Source: Pyrocephalus nanus
Taxonomy: Eukaryota; Chordata; Aves; Passeriformes; Tyrannidae
Assembly (NCBI GenBank): GCA_038380795.1
Contig: CM076264.1
Span: forward strand, 14,506,001-14,570,000
DNA length: 64,000 nucleotides
Direction of reading: 5' to 3'
Shown piece by piece: positions 57,401-64,000 of this stretch. The notes beneath the pieces were generated by a model. That model searched no databases. It saw nothing but the letters and a program-made list of their open reading frames with translations, and was not told where the DNA came from. Numbering within the stretch: position 1 is the first letter of the stretch; each line of letters begins with the position of its first letter. Both the position numbers and the translations under genes were made by a program.

Positions 57401-57622
57401 AATAGCAATGGAAATTTTTCATAACCCATTTCCTGTTTTTTCCTTCAATTCTTTTCAAAAAGCGTTTCAAAGCATGCCAAGAGGAATCTAATGACTGTGG
57501 CAAACCTAGGGGTAGTGTTTGGACCAACCTTAATGAGGCCACAGGAAGAAACTGTAGCAGCCATCATGGACCTGAAGTTTCAGAATATCGTGGTTGAAAT
57601 CCTGATAGAAAATCATGAGAAG
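6313..57622 (+). CDS. ARHGAP10: ARHGAP10 (GRAF2) partial gene, 17 internal coding exons
   Basis: Rho GTPase-activating protein of the GRAF/oligophrenin family. Known family role: a BAR domain binds and senses curved membrane, a PH domain binds phosphoinositides, and a RhoGAP domain stimulates GTP hydrolysis by Rho-type GTPases; the C-terminal SH3 binds partners such as FAK/PYK2. Seen here: 17 exons whose phases join seamlessly (1,559 nt) and whose translation follows mammalian ARHGAP10 as I remember it almost residue by residue, for example [31 protein letters not shown] and [13 protein letters not shown]. These agree with ARHGAP10 rather than ARHGAP26, ARHGAP42 or OPHN1. The exon before 6313 (about 52 residues) and those after 57622 (Ser/Pro linker, SH3) lie outside the window. 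All introns are GT-AG. Paralogue choice is from memory of family sequences, not a search. Confidence 0.96.
6491..6552 (+). CDS. ARHGAP10: ARHGAP10 exon, BAR domain (about residues 84-104)
   Basis: Acceptor TGTATTACAG ends at 6490 and donor GTGAGT starts at 6553. Translation is (D)[20 protein letters not shown], nearly identical to the mammalian protein. Length 62 nt, entering in phase 1 and leaving in phase 0. The intron before it is only 82 bp. This segment is part of the elongated BAR coiled-coil bundle. Confidence 0.96.
10196..10480 (-). mobile_element. Ancient, decayed CR1 LINE fragment
   Basis: The + strand from 10196 (ending TTCAAGTGCTGGTCTAACC) through the AAATTAAG at about 10325 resembles, with many changes and a deletion, the reverse complement of the 3' part of old amniote CR1 elements. 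In those, the sequence runs 'one long gap-filled block ending CTGCAATTTAAG', which is matched at 10270-10325. Similarity beyond 10325 is weaker. The element is therefore on the minus strand. Boundaries are approximate and the call is from memory of the repeat family. Confidence 0.5.
10473..11279 (-). pseudogene. Unidentified minus-strand protein-like remnant with two frame breaks
   Basis: Three consecutive open stretches on the minus strand overlap end to end in different frames: 11279-11088, 11119-10868 and 10880-10473. Where they overlap, the protein-like text seems to pass from one frame to the next. The middle one is rich in Lys, Arg, Gln and Glu, as in a coiled coil (for example [14 protein letters not shown]), and the third starts with a mixed, globular-looking stretch ([20 protein letters not shown]) before losing character below about 10680. 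I do not recognise the protein. It could be a decayed retrocopy, an unknown transposon ORF, or chance open frames in AT-rich DNA. No poly(A) tail is seen at its expected 3' side. Confidence 0.25.
11635..11662. repeat. T28 homopolymer
   Basis: An uninterrupted run of 28 T on the + strand, flanked by pyrimidine-rich sequence. It may be the poly(A) tail of an insertion on the minus strand, but no element body is recognisable next to it. Confidence 0.9.
11910..11937. repeat. Poly-A followed by GAAA microsatellite
   Basis: An A13-type run passes directly into about three to four GAAA/AAAG units. Low-complexity intronic repeat, probably length-variable. Confidence 0.85.
13578..14222 (-). mobile_element. 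5'-truncated avian CR1 LINE
   Basis: On the + strand the element begins with the reverse complement of the CR1 3' octamer tail (GAATCACAGAATC) followed by the familiar GGAAAGGACCTCTGAGATCATCAAGTCC-type 3' UTR. On the minus strand the C-terminal part of the CR1 reverse transcriptase can be read: [20 protein letters not shown] near 14150-14220, [19 protein letters not shown] at about 14070-14130, [19 protein letters not shown], then [19 protein letters not shown] and [16 protein letters not shown] down to about 13660. The frame changes between 13865 and 13754, so it is broken. Only the last approximately 650 bp are present, which is typical of dead-on-arrival CR1 copies. No target-site duplication is evident, as usual for CR1. 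Confidence 0.95.
20434..20505 (+). CDS. ARHGAP10: ARHGAP10 exon, BAR domain (about residues 105-128)
   Basis: Acceptor TTTTTTTATTTTAG ends at 20433; donor GTTTGT starts at 20506. Translation [15 protein letters not shown] followed by RKEQLGAVK matches ARHGAP10 (the GRAF1 paralogue differs at several of these positions). Exactly 24 codons, phase 0 on both sides, so it could be skipped without a frameshift. Confidence 0.96.
20506..23757. other. 3.3 kb intron
   Basis: AT-rich, with several short A or T runs, a T19 run at 23243-23261, and a 13-mer tandem duplication at 22506-22534. No gene, transposon or RNA gene recognised. Confidence 0.75.
22506..22534. repeat. Tandem duplication of a 13-mer
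   Basis: The unit TTGATAACTAGTA occurs twice head to tail (22506-22518 and 22519-22531), followed by TTG of a third partial copy. Probably a simple replication-slippage duplication. Confidence 0.9.
23758..23859 (+). CDS. ARHGAP10: ARHGAP10 exon, BAR domain (about residues 129-162)
   Basis: Acceptor TTTCTCTTTTAG ends at 23757; donor GTATTG starts at 23860. Translation [20 protein letters not shown] then [14 protein letters not shown]: 34 codons, phase 0 both sides. Highly charged, Lys/Glu-rich helix forming part of the positively charged concave BAR surface region in this family (family knowledge). Differs from the mammalian protein mainly near KELQLQE. Confidence 0.96.
23860..26712. other. 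2.9 kb intron
   Basis: No gene or known transposon seen. The stretch 26020-26160 is less AT-rich and lacks simple repeats; it is flagged as a possible conserved non-coding element in the findings. Confidence 0.7.
26713..26823 (+). CDS. ARHGAP10: ARHGAP10 exon, BAR domain (about residues 163-199)
   Basis: Acceptor TTCTGTGTGCAG ends at 26712; donor GTAAGT starts at 26824. Reads [20 protein letters not shown] then [17 protein letters not shown]: 37 codons, phase 0 both sides. The Cys in KFECVEP (codon 26812-26814) stands where mammalian GRAF proteins have Phe, as far as I remember. Confidence 0.96.
26824..28800. other. 2.0 kb intron
   Basis: AT-rich, with short T and A runs (for example around 27889-27900). 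No gene, RNA or transposon recognised. Confidence 0.75.
28801..28905 (+). CDS. ARHGAP10: ARHGAP10 exon, BAR domain (about residues 200-234)
   Basis: Acceptor TTATTTCTATTTCAG ends at 28800; donor GTAAGT starts at 28906. Reads [20 protein letters not shown] then [15 protein letters not shown]: 35 codons, phase 0 both sides. Corresponds to the last BAR helices, with the conserved [12 protein letters not shown] segment shared across GRAF and oligophrenin proteins. Confidence 0.96.
28906..32866. other. 4.0 kb intron with LTR-like repeat near its 3' end
   Basis: Mostly unremarkable intronic sequence. From about 32427 to about 32800 it carries an LTR-like avian repeat that ends within about 70 bp of the next exon. 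T runs occur around 29378-29420. Confidence 0.7.
32427..32800. mobile_element. Solo LTR-like repeat (avian endogenous retrovirus derived), decayed
   Basis: The block beginning GGTGAGTTGACCCTGGCTGG at 32430 resembles an interspersed LTR-type repeat that I recognise from bird genomes. It continues with a 'cagg-tgaccaccaaagc' stretch, a 'gagagattactcacca' stretch and a pyrimidine-rich part ending in CTCAG at 32703. No retroviral coding sequence or partner LTR is seen, so it is most simply a solo LTR. Orientation, family name and both boundaries are uncertain. It lies unusually close to the next coding exon. Confidence 0.55.
32867..32996 (+). CDS. ARHGAP10: ARHGAP10 exon, end of BAR and start of PH domain (about residues 235-277)
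   Basis: Acceptor TTGCTGTCTTCTTTTAG ends at 32866; donor GTAAGG starts at 32997. Reads [20 protein letters not shown] then [12 protein letters not shown] and [11 protein letters not shown]: 43 codons plus one base. [13 protein letters not shown] is the GRAF-family signature at the BAR-PH junction, and [10 protein letters not shown] is PH beta-strand 1. Phase 0 in, phase 1 out; the Arg codon is completed by the next exon. Confidence 0.96.
32997..34121. other. 1.1 kb intron
   Basis: No gene, transposon or RNA recognised. The acceptor at its end (TTTCATGTTATGTAG) has a short pyrimidine tract. Confidence 0.75.
34122..34228 (+). CDS. ARHGAP10: ARHGAP10 exon, PH domain (about residues 278-313)
   Basis: Acceptor ends at 34121; donor GTGAGT starts at 34229. 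Reads (R)[18 protein letters not shown] then [17 protein letters not shown]. The [14 protein letters not shown] segment is characteristic of ARHGAP10 (GRAF1 has a shorter RHFGTSWVKHYC form) and covers PH strands 2 to 4, including the Trp-Val-Lys-His-Tyr typical of PH domains. Length 107 nt, phase 0 at its end. Confidence 0.96.
34229..35867. other. 1.6 kb intron
   Basis: AT-rich intronic sequence; nothing else recognised. Confidence 0.75.
35868..35962 (+). CDS. ARHGAP10: ARHGAP10 exon, PH domain (about residues 314-345)
   Basis: Acceptor TTTTCTTTTCACAG ends at 35867; donor GTAAGC starts at 35963. Reads [20 protein letters not shown] then [11 protein letters not shown] plus two bases of Arg. 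The [14 protein letters not shown] core is the conserved PH strand 5 to 6 segment. The first third ([10 protein letters not shown]) is less conserved relative to mammals. Length 95 nt. Confidence 0.96.
35963..38808. other. 2.8 kb intron
   Basis: AT-rich; a T/A-rich low-complexity patch at about 37881-37925. No gene or recognised transposon. Confidence 0.75.
38809..38890 (+). CDS. ARHGAP10: ARHGAP10 exon, C-terminal helix of PH domain (about residues 345-372)
   Basis: Acceptor GCTACATTTGCAG ends at 38808; donor GTAACT starts at 38891. Reads (R)[18 protein letters not shown] then MEALDGKEA. The Trp at 38861-38863 is the near-invariant Trp of the PH C-terminal helix. Length 82 nt, ending in phase 0. 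The donor is weaker (GTAACT), and the frame stays open past it for 28 more codons to a stop at about 38972, so read-through would give a truncated BAR-PH protein. Confidence 0.95.
38891..40019. other. 1.1 kb intron containing a decoy exon
   Basis: Contains at 39548-39590 a 43-nt stretch bounded by a good acceptor and a consensus donor (see findings). Otherwise plain AT-rich intron. Confidence 0.7.
40020..40062 (+). CDS. ARHGAP10: ARHGAP10 short exon, linker between PH and RhoGAP (about residues 373-387)
   Basis: Acceptor ACTTCTTTTGTCTTAG ends at 40019; donor GTAAGT starts at 40063. Reads [14 protein letters not shown] plus the first base of Ser: 43 nt. Placement is set by phase (0 in, 1 out) and by Leu at the start and Glu-Gly near the end, shared with the corresponding mammalian linker, which is otherwise different and about one residue longer as I remember it. 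This is the least conserved exon of the set. Confidence 0.85.
40063..41378. other. 1.3 kb intron
   Basis: No gene, RNA or transposon recognised; T-rich patches near 40607-40628 and before the acceptor. Confidence 0.75.
41379..41444 (+). CDS. ARHGAP10: ARHGAP10 exon, start of RhoGAP domain (about residues 387-408)
   Basis: Acceptor TTTTTTTGGTCTTGTAG ends at 41378; donor GTAATG starts at 41445. Reads (S)[18 protein letters not shown] then ERRG with a split Gly. This is RhoGAP helix A, ending in the conserved E-x-RG before the arginine-finger loop. Length 66 nt. Mammalian GRAF proteins have VETRG here; the bird sequence has VERRG. Confidence 0.96.
41445..47495. other. 6.1 kb intron
   Basis: Contains T-rich runs (42868-42880, 42999-43011) and a T27 run at 45618-45644. 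The stretch 45030-45400 has no simple repeats and is flagged as a possible conserved non-coding element. No gene or transposon recognised. Confidence 0.7.
45618..45644. repeat. T27 homopolymer
   Basis: Uninterrupted run of 27 T on the + strand with no recognisable element body beside it. Confidence 0.9.
47496..47570 (+). CDS. ARHGAP10: ARHGAP10 exon, RhoGAP arginine-finger exon (about residues 409-433)
   Basis: Acceptor CCCTTTGCATAATAG ends at 47495; donor GTATGC starts at 47571. Reads (G)[18 protein letters not shown] then LLSLLM. The Arg of GLYR (codon 47519-47521) aligns with the catalytic arginine finger of RhoGAP domains, which inserts into the GTPase active site (family knowledge). Length 75 nt, frame-preserving if skipped, but skipping would remove the catalytic residue. 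Confidence 0.97.
48984..49060 (-). mobile_element. Old CR1 LINE 3'-end fragment
   Basis: The + strand shows two degenerate copies of the CR1 tail octamer (TCATAGCTCATAGAAC), then GTGTTGGAAGGGGCC, a 'catcaagtcc' motif and CTCCTGGCCCTG. These are in the order expected for the reverse complement of a CR1 3' UTR. It is more diverged than the copy at 13578. The right boundary is uncertain. Confidence 0.65.
52206..52231. repeat. Perfect 10-bp inverted repeat with 6-nt loop
   Basis: GTAAACTGTT (52206-52215), loop TTCATC, then AACAGTTTAC (52222-52231). It could form a short hairpin in DNA or RNA; too short for a typical microRNA precursor, and pairing does not extend outward. Confidence 0.85.
52692..52779 (+). 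CDS. ARHGAP10: ARHGAP10 exon, RhoGAP domain (about residues 434-462)
   Basis: Acceptor CTGATTATTTTCTAG ends at 52691; donor GTAAGG starts at 52780. Reads (D)[18 protein letters not shown] then [10 protein letters not shown] plus two bases of Arg. Matches ARHGAP10 closely; includes the TITSA-KQYLR helix common to the family. Length 88 nt. Confidence 0.97.
52780..54133. other. 1.4 kb intron
   Basis: AT-rich with an A-run near 53463-53476; nothing else recognised. Confidence 0.75.
54134..54192 (+). CDS. ARHGAP10: ARHGAP10 exon, RhoGAP domain (about residues 463-482)
   Basis: Acceptor CCTTGTTTTACAG ends at 54133; donor GTAAAT starts at 54193. Reads (R)[18 protein letters not shown] then A, with a split Lys. 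[10 protein letters not shown] is the conserved LPxPLxxY motif of RhoGAP domains. Length 59 nt. Confidence 0.97.
54193..56733. other. 2.5 kb intron
   Basis: AT-rich; contains an imperfect 18-nt direct repeat at 55696-55741. No gene or transposon recognised. Confidence 0.75.
56734..56839 (+). CDS. ARHGAP10: ARHGAP10 exon, RhoGAP domain (about residues 483-517)
   Basis: Acceptor TTCTATGTCCCATAG ends at 56733; donor GTAAGT starts at 56840. Reads (K)[18 protein letters not shown] then [16 protein letters not shown] plus two bases of Asn. The [15 protein letters not shown] pattern is the conserved RhoGAP helix with LPxxN. Length 106 nt. Confidence 0.97.
56840..57462. other. 0.6 kb intron
   Basis: No feature recognised apart from the pyrimidine-rich tract at about 57428-57455 that precedes an unusual AAAAAG acceptor. 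Confidence 0.75.
57463..57622 (+). CDS. ARHGAP10: ARHGAP10 exon, C-terminal part of RhoGAP domain (about residues 518-571)
   Basis: Starts with one base completing Asn, then [20 protein letters not shown] and [20 protein letters not shown], ending [13 protein letters not shown]; donor GTAAGT starts at 57623. The Asn of [11 protein letters not shown] (57503-57505) is the conserved RhoGAP residue that contacts the GTPase (family knowledge). The acceptor is CTTTTCAAAAAG, poor at position -3, but phase and protein continuity fix it. Length 160 nt, phase 0 at its end, so the next exon starts on a whole codon. Confidence 0.96.
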
Positions 57623-60600
57623 GTAAGTTTTGCTACATCTTTGCATCTCTGAGAATTGTCTAAACCAATCTGTTAGCCTTAATGTGTAGTGTGGAGTTAA
57701 GGATGATGTTACAAATAGCTTAATTCTAAAGAATGTCCTCTACACACTCTGTGCGTTTGGTCATTTATATTTTGGTTATTGATATTTGATAGTTATTCCT
57801 GTTCATAGGTGAGCTGACATTTCATAATGCATATTTTCTGGCAGTGTAAGTGCTTCTGTGTATAATACACCAATACATTTGCATTATGATGTTTGCATGT
57901 GTTTTTTTGATGAGCAAAAGTGATACAAAACTGGAAAAGAGAAAGCCCAGGCTTGGTTTTTAGCTCTTCCATTAAGTACTGTGACCAGGGTTTGAATTCG
58001 TCATTTTATGTCATCATTTTTTCTCAGAGTTCACAGAGTAAAAAAGACTTTATTATACTGTGAATTTTATGTGTAAAAAGCATTATCAGAGAGCCAGGTA
58101 TTAACACTTCCTTTGTGTTCAGCTTAATGCGTGTTATTTTAAGCCTTTGTATTTGAGGTAATGCTGAAAATAGAAGTTGTTGTTGCTGCTGTAGCAGTTG
58201 CCAGTTGCTAAAGAGCCTTGCATGTATAAGGTACTGTCCAGAATATCACTGCATGTAATCTGGGATCTAAAATTAAAAATAATAATAAAAAAGTCCTTTA
58301 TTGGCCTCTTTATTTGGGCACTCCGTTGGGAGTCCCTTGTGTCTAAGCTGACTTCTGTAACTGGATGTTTGAGGTACTTTTTACTGGAAGATGGACAGCA
58401 TCTCTCTCACTGTCAAAAAGAGTGGTTTGGAAAAATCCCAAGATATGCTTTTCCCTCATGTCTTTCTTAAGACACTCCAAGCATTGAAATAGTTATTTCC
58501 TTTAAAGGTTAACAGTGTTGAAATTGGCTATCTAAGTCAAGCGTTATCTACTCAAAATAATAAATGTCTCAAGTTTTCCTGACAATGTAATTACATTTCC
58601 TCCCTGATTGATACAGACTGGACAAAGCTTCTGTTGGCATAGCTGTGTCCACATGGTGGGTTTTGTTGGCTGAGTTGACTCAGGGTGTAATGCTGCCCTC
58701 ACACGCACACTGAGCAGATACGGTATTGTTCTGTTGGAAAAATACTGGGCTGCAGATGTGGCTCAAGTTCTAAACAATAAATATTCCAAGACTGTAAGCC
58801 ATGCTATTAATTTTGGACCTTATAAATGAAAGTAAACCTTGCAATAAGCTCATGATTTTAAAGCTATTGCAGTGACCACACAAACTTAAGAAAGTCGGGA
58901 GGGAGAGAGAGAGTGATCAGTGCCAGGCTGTTTTAATAACATATGGGGGTGGACTTATGCTTATTTGAATCACTAGATCACCACAGATTATCACCATCCT
59001 TTTCTAATGCCAGCTCAGTCACGTCTTTAATAACTGGACATCAATTTTATATTTGAAACATTAGTTTAGTGGCCTTTCTTGCTCCTCTGAAAATGTAGAG
59101 AAGCAGGGAATGGAAAGTACATCAGTGTAATACTGCATCATTTTCCATAATTCCTTGGTTTTATGCCTTTTTTAGAACTAGAAGGGTATAATTTTTAAGG
59201 GATTTCTTTCATTTCACTGCCATTTCTAACAGTGAACTTGCCATCAGTGGTCTGCCTGAAGCAACCTCTCCCACGCTAGCGCTGCTTCCAAGATGGAAGG
59301 CAGCCCCAAGTGTGACCTCTGTATTTATGACAAAGGCAATAGTGTGTTATGGCATTTCAAAAATTTTATAGTAGAACTGAATATGTTACTTTTACAGTGA
59401 GCCTTCTTGATTTGGGGCAGACCAAGGACTTACTTTTAAAGGCAAGCAGGGTAATTTTCAGTCTAATGTTCATTTTATATTGCTATTTTGAATTTCTATG
59501 TGTTTCAGACTGTCTTAGAGACTTGCATTAGATATTTCATTTAAAGCTCTCGTGAAGTCCTCGGAAAAGTCACCAGCTGTAGGTTAAAATACTTTAAAAT
59601 ATTTCATTCAGCCACTACTCTGCCTCTGCTAATTTTTAGCAGCTTCCGCTAATGGAAGCAAAGTTCGGAATTGTAGGAGAGTGAGGGAGTCAAGATGGAG
59701 GTACACTGACACAAACAGACTTGATGCAACACTTCACACTTCGTGCATATATAAATATGGCTCTGGTACTCTGCAGAGAGGCATTTTTTTTGCCCTGTAG
59801 CAAATGAAATGGCTAACCAACTTGTAAACTGTAGAAGCAATAGCCATCAGCGTTTTTGGTTTAAATACAGTAACTTGGTAGGCTAAATGGTAAAAAATTG
59901 TTATGATTCCTCAAATATTTTTAAATTCCATTAGTGTTCATTACATCTCATGTGGGTAGCTTCATTGAACAAGTTTCTCTTTTCAATTTTAGGAGACATA
60001 ATTGGGTTACTGGCTTTGAAATCCTGGTGAAGTCATTCCACTATCATCACTCTGCTGGGTTCTAATTAGAGAATTTTTATGCAGTTTCTGTGTGGAAACC
60101 TGAATATGAGGACTTGCCCTGAGATAAGAATATAATGTGTAGTGAAAAAGCTGGGGTAGTTTTTGTTTGGGTTTTTTTTTTTTTTTCCCCCCAAGCATTG
60201 TTGGTATGTTCATTTATTTCCTGCTGGCTAGAAACCAATCAGTACAACTCTCACCTTGTTTACAGGCTGCATACATACTGCCAAACCATGCCTATGAACC
60301 AATTATAGAAGTTGAGGAGGGGATGTTTTGCAAAATCAGACCAATGCTGAGACTGGAATACTGAAACTAGATCATGCAGCCTGATGTGTTGATTAAATAG
60401 CATTAGAATTGCACAATGATTAAGACTAGGAGGGGATAGAAGAGCATCAGGGAAATAATAGTTTAGCTTTTTTTTCTGGTTAGTTATAGAAAAGTCACCT
60501 CTAGGCAGAGTATTTCTCAGTGTCCACTCAGAAGGTGAGCTGTACAGGCAGATATCTGTTTTGAAAGAAGGAACAAAAACTAGACCCAAGTTGAGGCAAT

Positions 60601-63600
60601 ATTTTACCCAGGACCCTCAGAACTGCCTGTGGAAGCGAGGCCAGTCCAGATGAAAAACAGACCTGTGAATTACCTGCTGCTGTCATTTAGCTATAGGAGA
60701 AGGCCAGCTAGATATGCCGTGCAAAACAGGGGCACATTCAGATTGGATTTTTCCATAGTTTTGCCTGGAGTTTTCGTGTTTTATGCTGACTGGGCTGTGT
60801 GCACCAGCACTCCTGTTTGCCTTTGCTTTGCAGGTCTTGAAGGTCAGCGTCATTTCATACTAGGCTGTCTTGTCCCCTGTTCCCTGGCCATATCTGTCTG
60901 ATCTCCCTTAATTTTTATGTCTCATATTTTCCCTTCACTGAAAAAGCATCAAGAAATTCTTGTTTCTGTCTCATCACTGTGTTTGTTTAGCTTTGAGGTA
61001 ACAGGCTCAGCTGTGCTTGTACAATGCCTGGGACAATCTTGGCCTTTAGGTAATCCTCTAATGAGAAGTGTTAGTCAATTTGACCCCTTTAAAAAGGTTC
61101 TGATTTCTCTGTCTCCCAACATGAATTTCCCAACTGTTTCACAGTTTGGAAATCTTGGACATCTCTGCTCTCCTGGTCTTTTCTCTGACTCACAGTGAGG
61201 AAGTCCACTCCATAGCAGCACGAAGAGCATGCACATGTTCATCTTGCTGTTTGTTATAATGTTTTGGCACCCTGTTAGAATGAATGTCGCTATTCAAAGG
61301 GCTTATTTATTTGTCATTTAGAGATGCCTCAGTGGTAATGTGAGCCATTTTGGTTTCTCAATTCCCTGAACGTTATTTTAAGAAGGAAAAAAATTGCACC
61401 AGGATAAAAAAAGTCTAAGAAATGAAATAAGATGAGGGAGGAGGTTGGAATAAAAATCTCAGTGGGACTGGAATATTTAAACCAGCATATGGGGGAGGAA
61501 AGAATGGTGAGTACAAATAGCAAGATTACAAAAACAGAAAGAAAATGAAAATTACAGTGAAAGAAAATTAGAGGAAAAAAAATGAGGGGTTAGACAGAGA
61601 TCCCTTCTGCAGTCTGAGAGGCCAGAATCTGCTGACAGGGAATAGGTTTGTTAAAAGATACCTTTTTCTAGAATTTAAACAACCTGTGGGCAAAATTATC
61701 TCAAAGACATTCATTCTGAAAATCTCGGTAATTCCTATATATATAAGCTGATACACTTTTCTCTAATAATCTTTTTATAAAGGGGAAATATTTTATGTAC
61801 TTTGGACAAAATATGTCTTTCTTTTAGCTTTGATTTGCTCAAAACAGTTTTCTGTTTTATTTTTTAAAGGAAACGTAAATGTTTTAATTTTTCTTACTTT
61901 GGGCACTTCTATGATCTTTTTTTCTTTTTTAAACTAAAGGGAAGAAAAGAATTTAATACTACCGAGCACTTAAGCCAACATCAACTTCATGTAGTAATCC
62001 CTGAAAAATCTTTAGTCTTAAAATGTATTACAGTGCATAATACATGCAGTATTCATGAGAGAGAAGAAATGAAAGCAGGTGAAGTTGTTTGTTTTAGAAT
62101 ATGAAGCAGCACAGTCAGGTGTCCCCACAAGCCATTCTGTTGCGGGTAAATGCTTTAGGGTAGAGTGGCACTGTCATCGTGTAAACTTAAGGATATTTTT
62201 TGGCAACACAGCACATCTTTTGAAGGCACACTAAAGGGACACATGAGAAATACCGAACAGGGCTTGTTTCAGCTTTCATGTTGCTTTGCCTTTGACTGCA
62301 AAGCAGGACCAAGAAGCAGTGCAAGGGTAGTTGTGGTGGTTTGCTCTGGTGCAGCAATTTGAAACTTCACCAAGCTGAATGTTTCTCAAGTCAACAAGCG
62401 TTTGACTTGGAGGGGGGGGGAAATTACATTAAAGTATTTCCATTAGGGCAGAGTTTGTAAAAAGACATGTGAGCTTCGGTTCAGGAAGGTATTCAGCATG
62501 TGCTAAACCTGAAGCATGTAACTAATCAGAAGTGTCATTGGAACTGTGCCTGAACTTAATTCTAATTACATGCCTAATGATTGGCTGAGTCTGAAGCAGA
62601 AAGGGCAACGGGCACAAGAAGGAAATTCTGGTAGGAGTCAGAGCAGTACTTTCAGTCCACTGTAGTGTTTGCAAACTCTTTAAACCCCTTCTCTGCCCCA
62701 TGGATTGGAGAAAGCCCTTCCATGTGAGACACACACACATGTGATCTGGTAAACTGACTGCATTGTTTTGTTTTCTGTTTGTTTAAAAGACTACAGTTTT
62801 TCAAAGCTTAATATAGTTTATGCGTAGTAAGGAGACTGTATATCAAATCTCTACTTGCTCTTGTGACTGCAGTTGATGACATTAGAAGGAGTCTGGATCA
62901 ATACCTGGATTGGTATGCTGTTAGACTGGTCCGACAGAAACAAAACATGTACTGTGAGAAACCATATTAGATTAATAAAGAAAATAAAAAAAAAAAGAAG
63001 TCGTTCTCAGGGATAGAACAGGTCTGCTGAGGTGCTATACTACAAATGCATGGCACATACAAATAATATACAGGTTTCTGATTACTTGATTTCCCTCATT
63101 TCTGGTTAATTTGGGGAAAGTTCGCTCAACTTTGTATGAAATTTCCAAGTGATACACATCTCATCTTCCAATGCCCACAAGCAGTGTTCCTAAGTAAGTA
63201 AACAGGAAGGATGATAAGGGAGTGGGATTCAATATTAGTTGACTAATATTTGCTTCAGTCTCGATGGTTAGGGTGCCATGCTTGCATGCATGGAGGAGGA
63301 GGCAGCAAGGGAGAAATCCTTATGGAGACAGCTAAAATGGGTGTTCCTAAATAAAATTTTGTTAGTCAAAGAAAATATTCTATAAACATTTTTGCATTGC
63401 ATGCAGGGGGCATGGAGAGAGAAAAGTTGTTGTGCTTCTGAAGAGTTTAAAAAGTAAATTTTTATGCAGAAACTGTGACATAAGAACTATACCACATCAC
63501 AGTTTTGAATGGCAAGTGAAGTTTTGAATTTACATACTTGTTTTCATTTATATTGGCCAAACTGACCTGAATGTCACCATGTATGATCATTGATAATGGA

Positions 63601-64000
63601 TACTAGTACAAGATGTGCTTATGTATTTATTTGCATGTACTCTTTAGAATTCTAGTAAGCTGTTGCCTAACCAGAAAGGTTAGTGTATTTCAAACCATTA
63701 GGCAGATTTTTGTATAAACAATATGGGGCAGTCAGCTGATAATACTTTATTTCCAGTATTTTTTGTTTGCATGCCACTTAAACTAATTAAGCATCAGTAG
63801 TTCATTTAGACATACAATAGAACAAGAATAATCTTTGCCACCAAAGTTCCTGTAATCGTAAGGTAAAAAAATATATTTGAACAAGAATGAAAGGCAGAAA
63901 ACAATCTACAAAGCAATAAGGGCAAATCCATGTAATGGCAGCAAGGAAATCTGTGAAAAAAAGAAAGTGCTAGTGAGGCTGCATGGTTGGGTACAGTTGG
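57623..64000. other. Downstream intron of ARHGAP10 (right end open)
   Basis: No further ARHGAP10 exon was recognised; I looked for a phase-0 exon starting with the Ile-Phe that follows the RhoGAP domain in this family. Contains a T run then C run at about 60171-60192, a G run at 62411-62420 and an A-rich tract after an AATAAA at about 62973-62996. No transposon with confident identity. Confidence 0.7.

Noticed and set aside
61000..61070. Stretch resembling the tail of a reptile-type SINE
   Set aside because: Only about 20 bases look similar and no body or tail is present; not supportable.
57623..64000. Search for the next ARHGAP10 exon (Ser/Pro linker) or SH3 exon
   Set aside because: AG-preceded ATTTTT at about 63703 runs into a stop after three codons, and no Pro-rich or SH3-like reading frame was found.
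1..64000. tRNA, rRNA, CRISPR or bacterial-type features
   Set aside because: None seen; sequence character is vertebrate intronic throughout.

Overview
The window is vertebrate nuclear DNA, almost certainly from a bird. It is AT-rich and dominated by introns, and it carries a 5'-truncated CR1 retrotransposon of avian type at 13578-14222, at least two older CR1 scraps, and an LTR-like repeat of a kind known from bird genomes. There are no prokaryotic features, no operons and no CRISPR arrays. Nearly all longer open frames are chance intronic ORFs.

One gene explains all recognisable coding sequence: ARHGAP10 (GRAF2, a BAR-PH-RhoGAP-SH3 protein of the oligophrenin/GRAF family), read on the + strand. 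I placed 17 coding exons between 6313 and 57622. Their reading phases join without a break, all introns are GT-AG, and they sum to 1,559 nt, or about 519 codons. This is roughly residues 53 to 571 of a protein that is about 790 residues long in mammals. The first exon (N-terminal helix of the BAR domain) and promoter lie left of the window. The Ser/Pro-rich linker, SH3 domain, stop codon and 3' UTR lie to the right; no such exon was seen after 57622.

Layout: 1-6312 is upstream intron. Exons at 6313-32996 encode most of the BAR membrane-curvature domain. Exons at 32867-38890 encode the PH domain. A short, fast-changing linker exon is at 40020-40062. Exons at 41379-57622 encode the RhoGAP domain, with the arginine finger at 47519-47521 and the conserved Asn at 57503-57505. 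The first two exons are separated by only 82 bp, followed by a 13.9 kb intron that holds most of the repeats. 57623-64000 is an open intron.

The points most worth checking are splicing-related: a tandem donor 4 nt apart (6409/6413), an LTR that brings a good acceptor and donor just ahead of the exon joining BAR and PH (32704-32813), and a decoy exon of exactly the length of the linker exon (39548-39590). A minus-strand, frameshifted, protein-like tract at 10473-11279 is unidentified. I found no evidence for a new biological system here; this is an ordinary stretch of a large avian gene.
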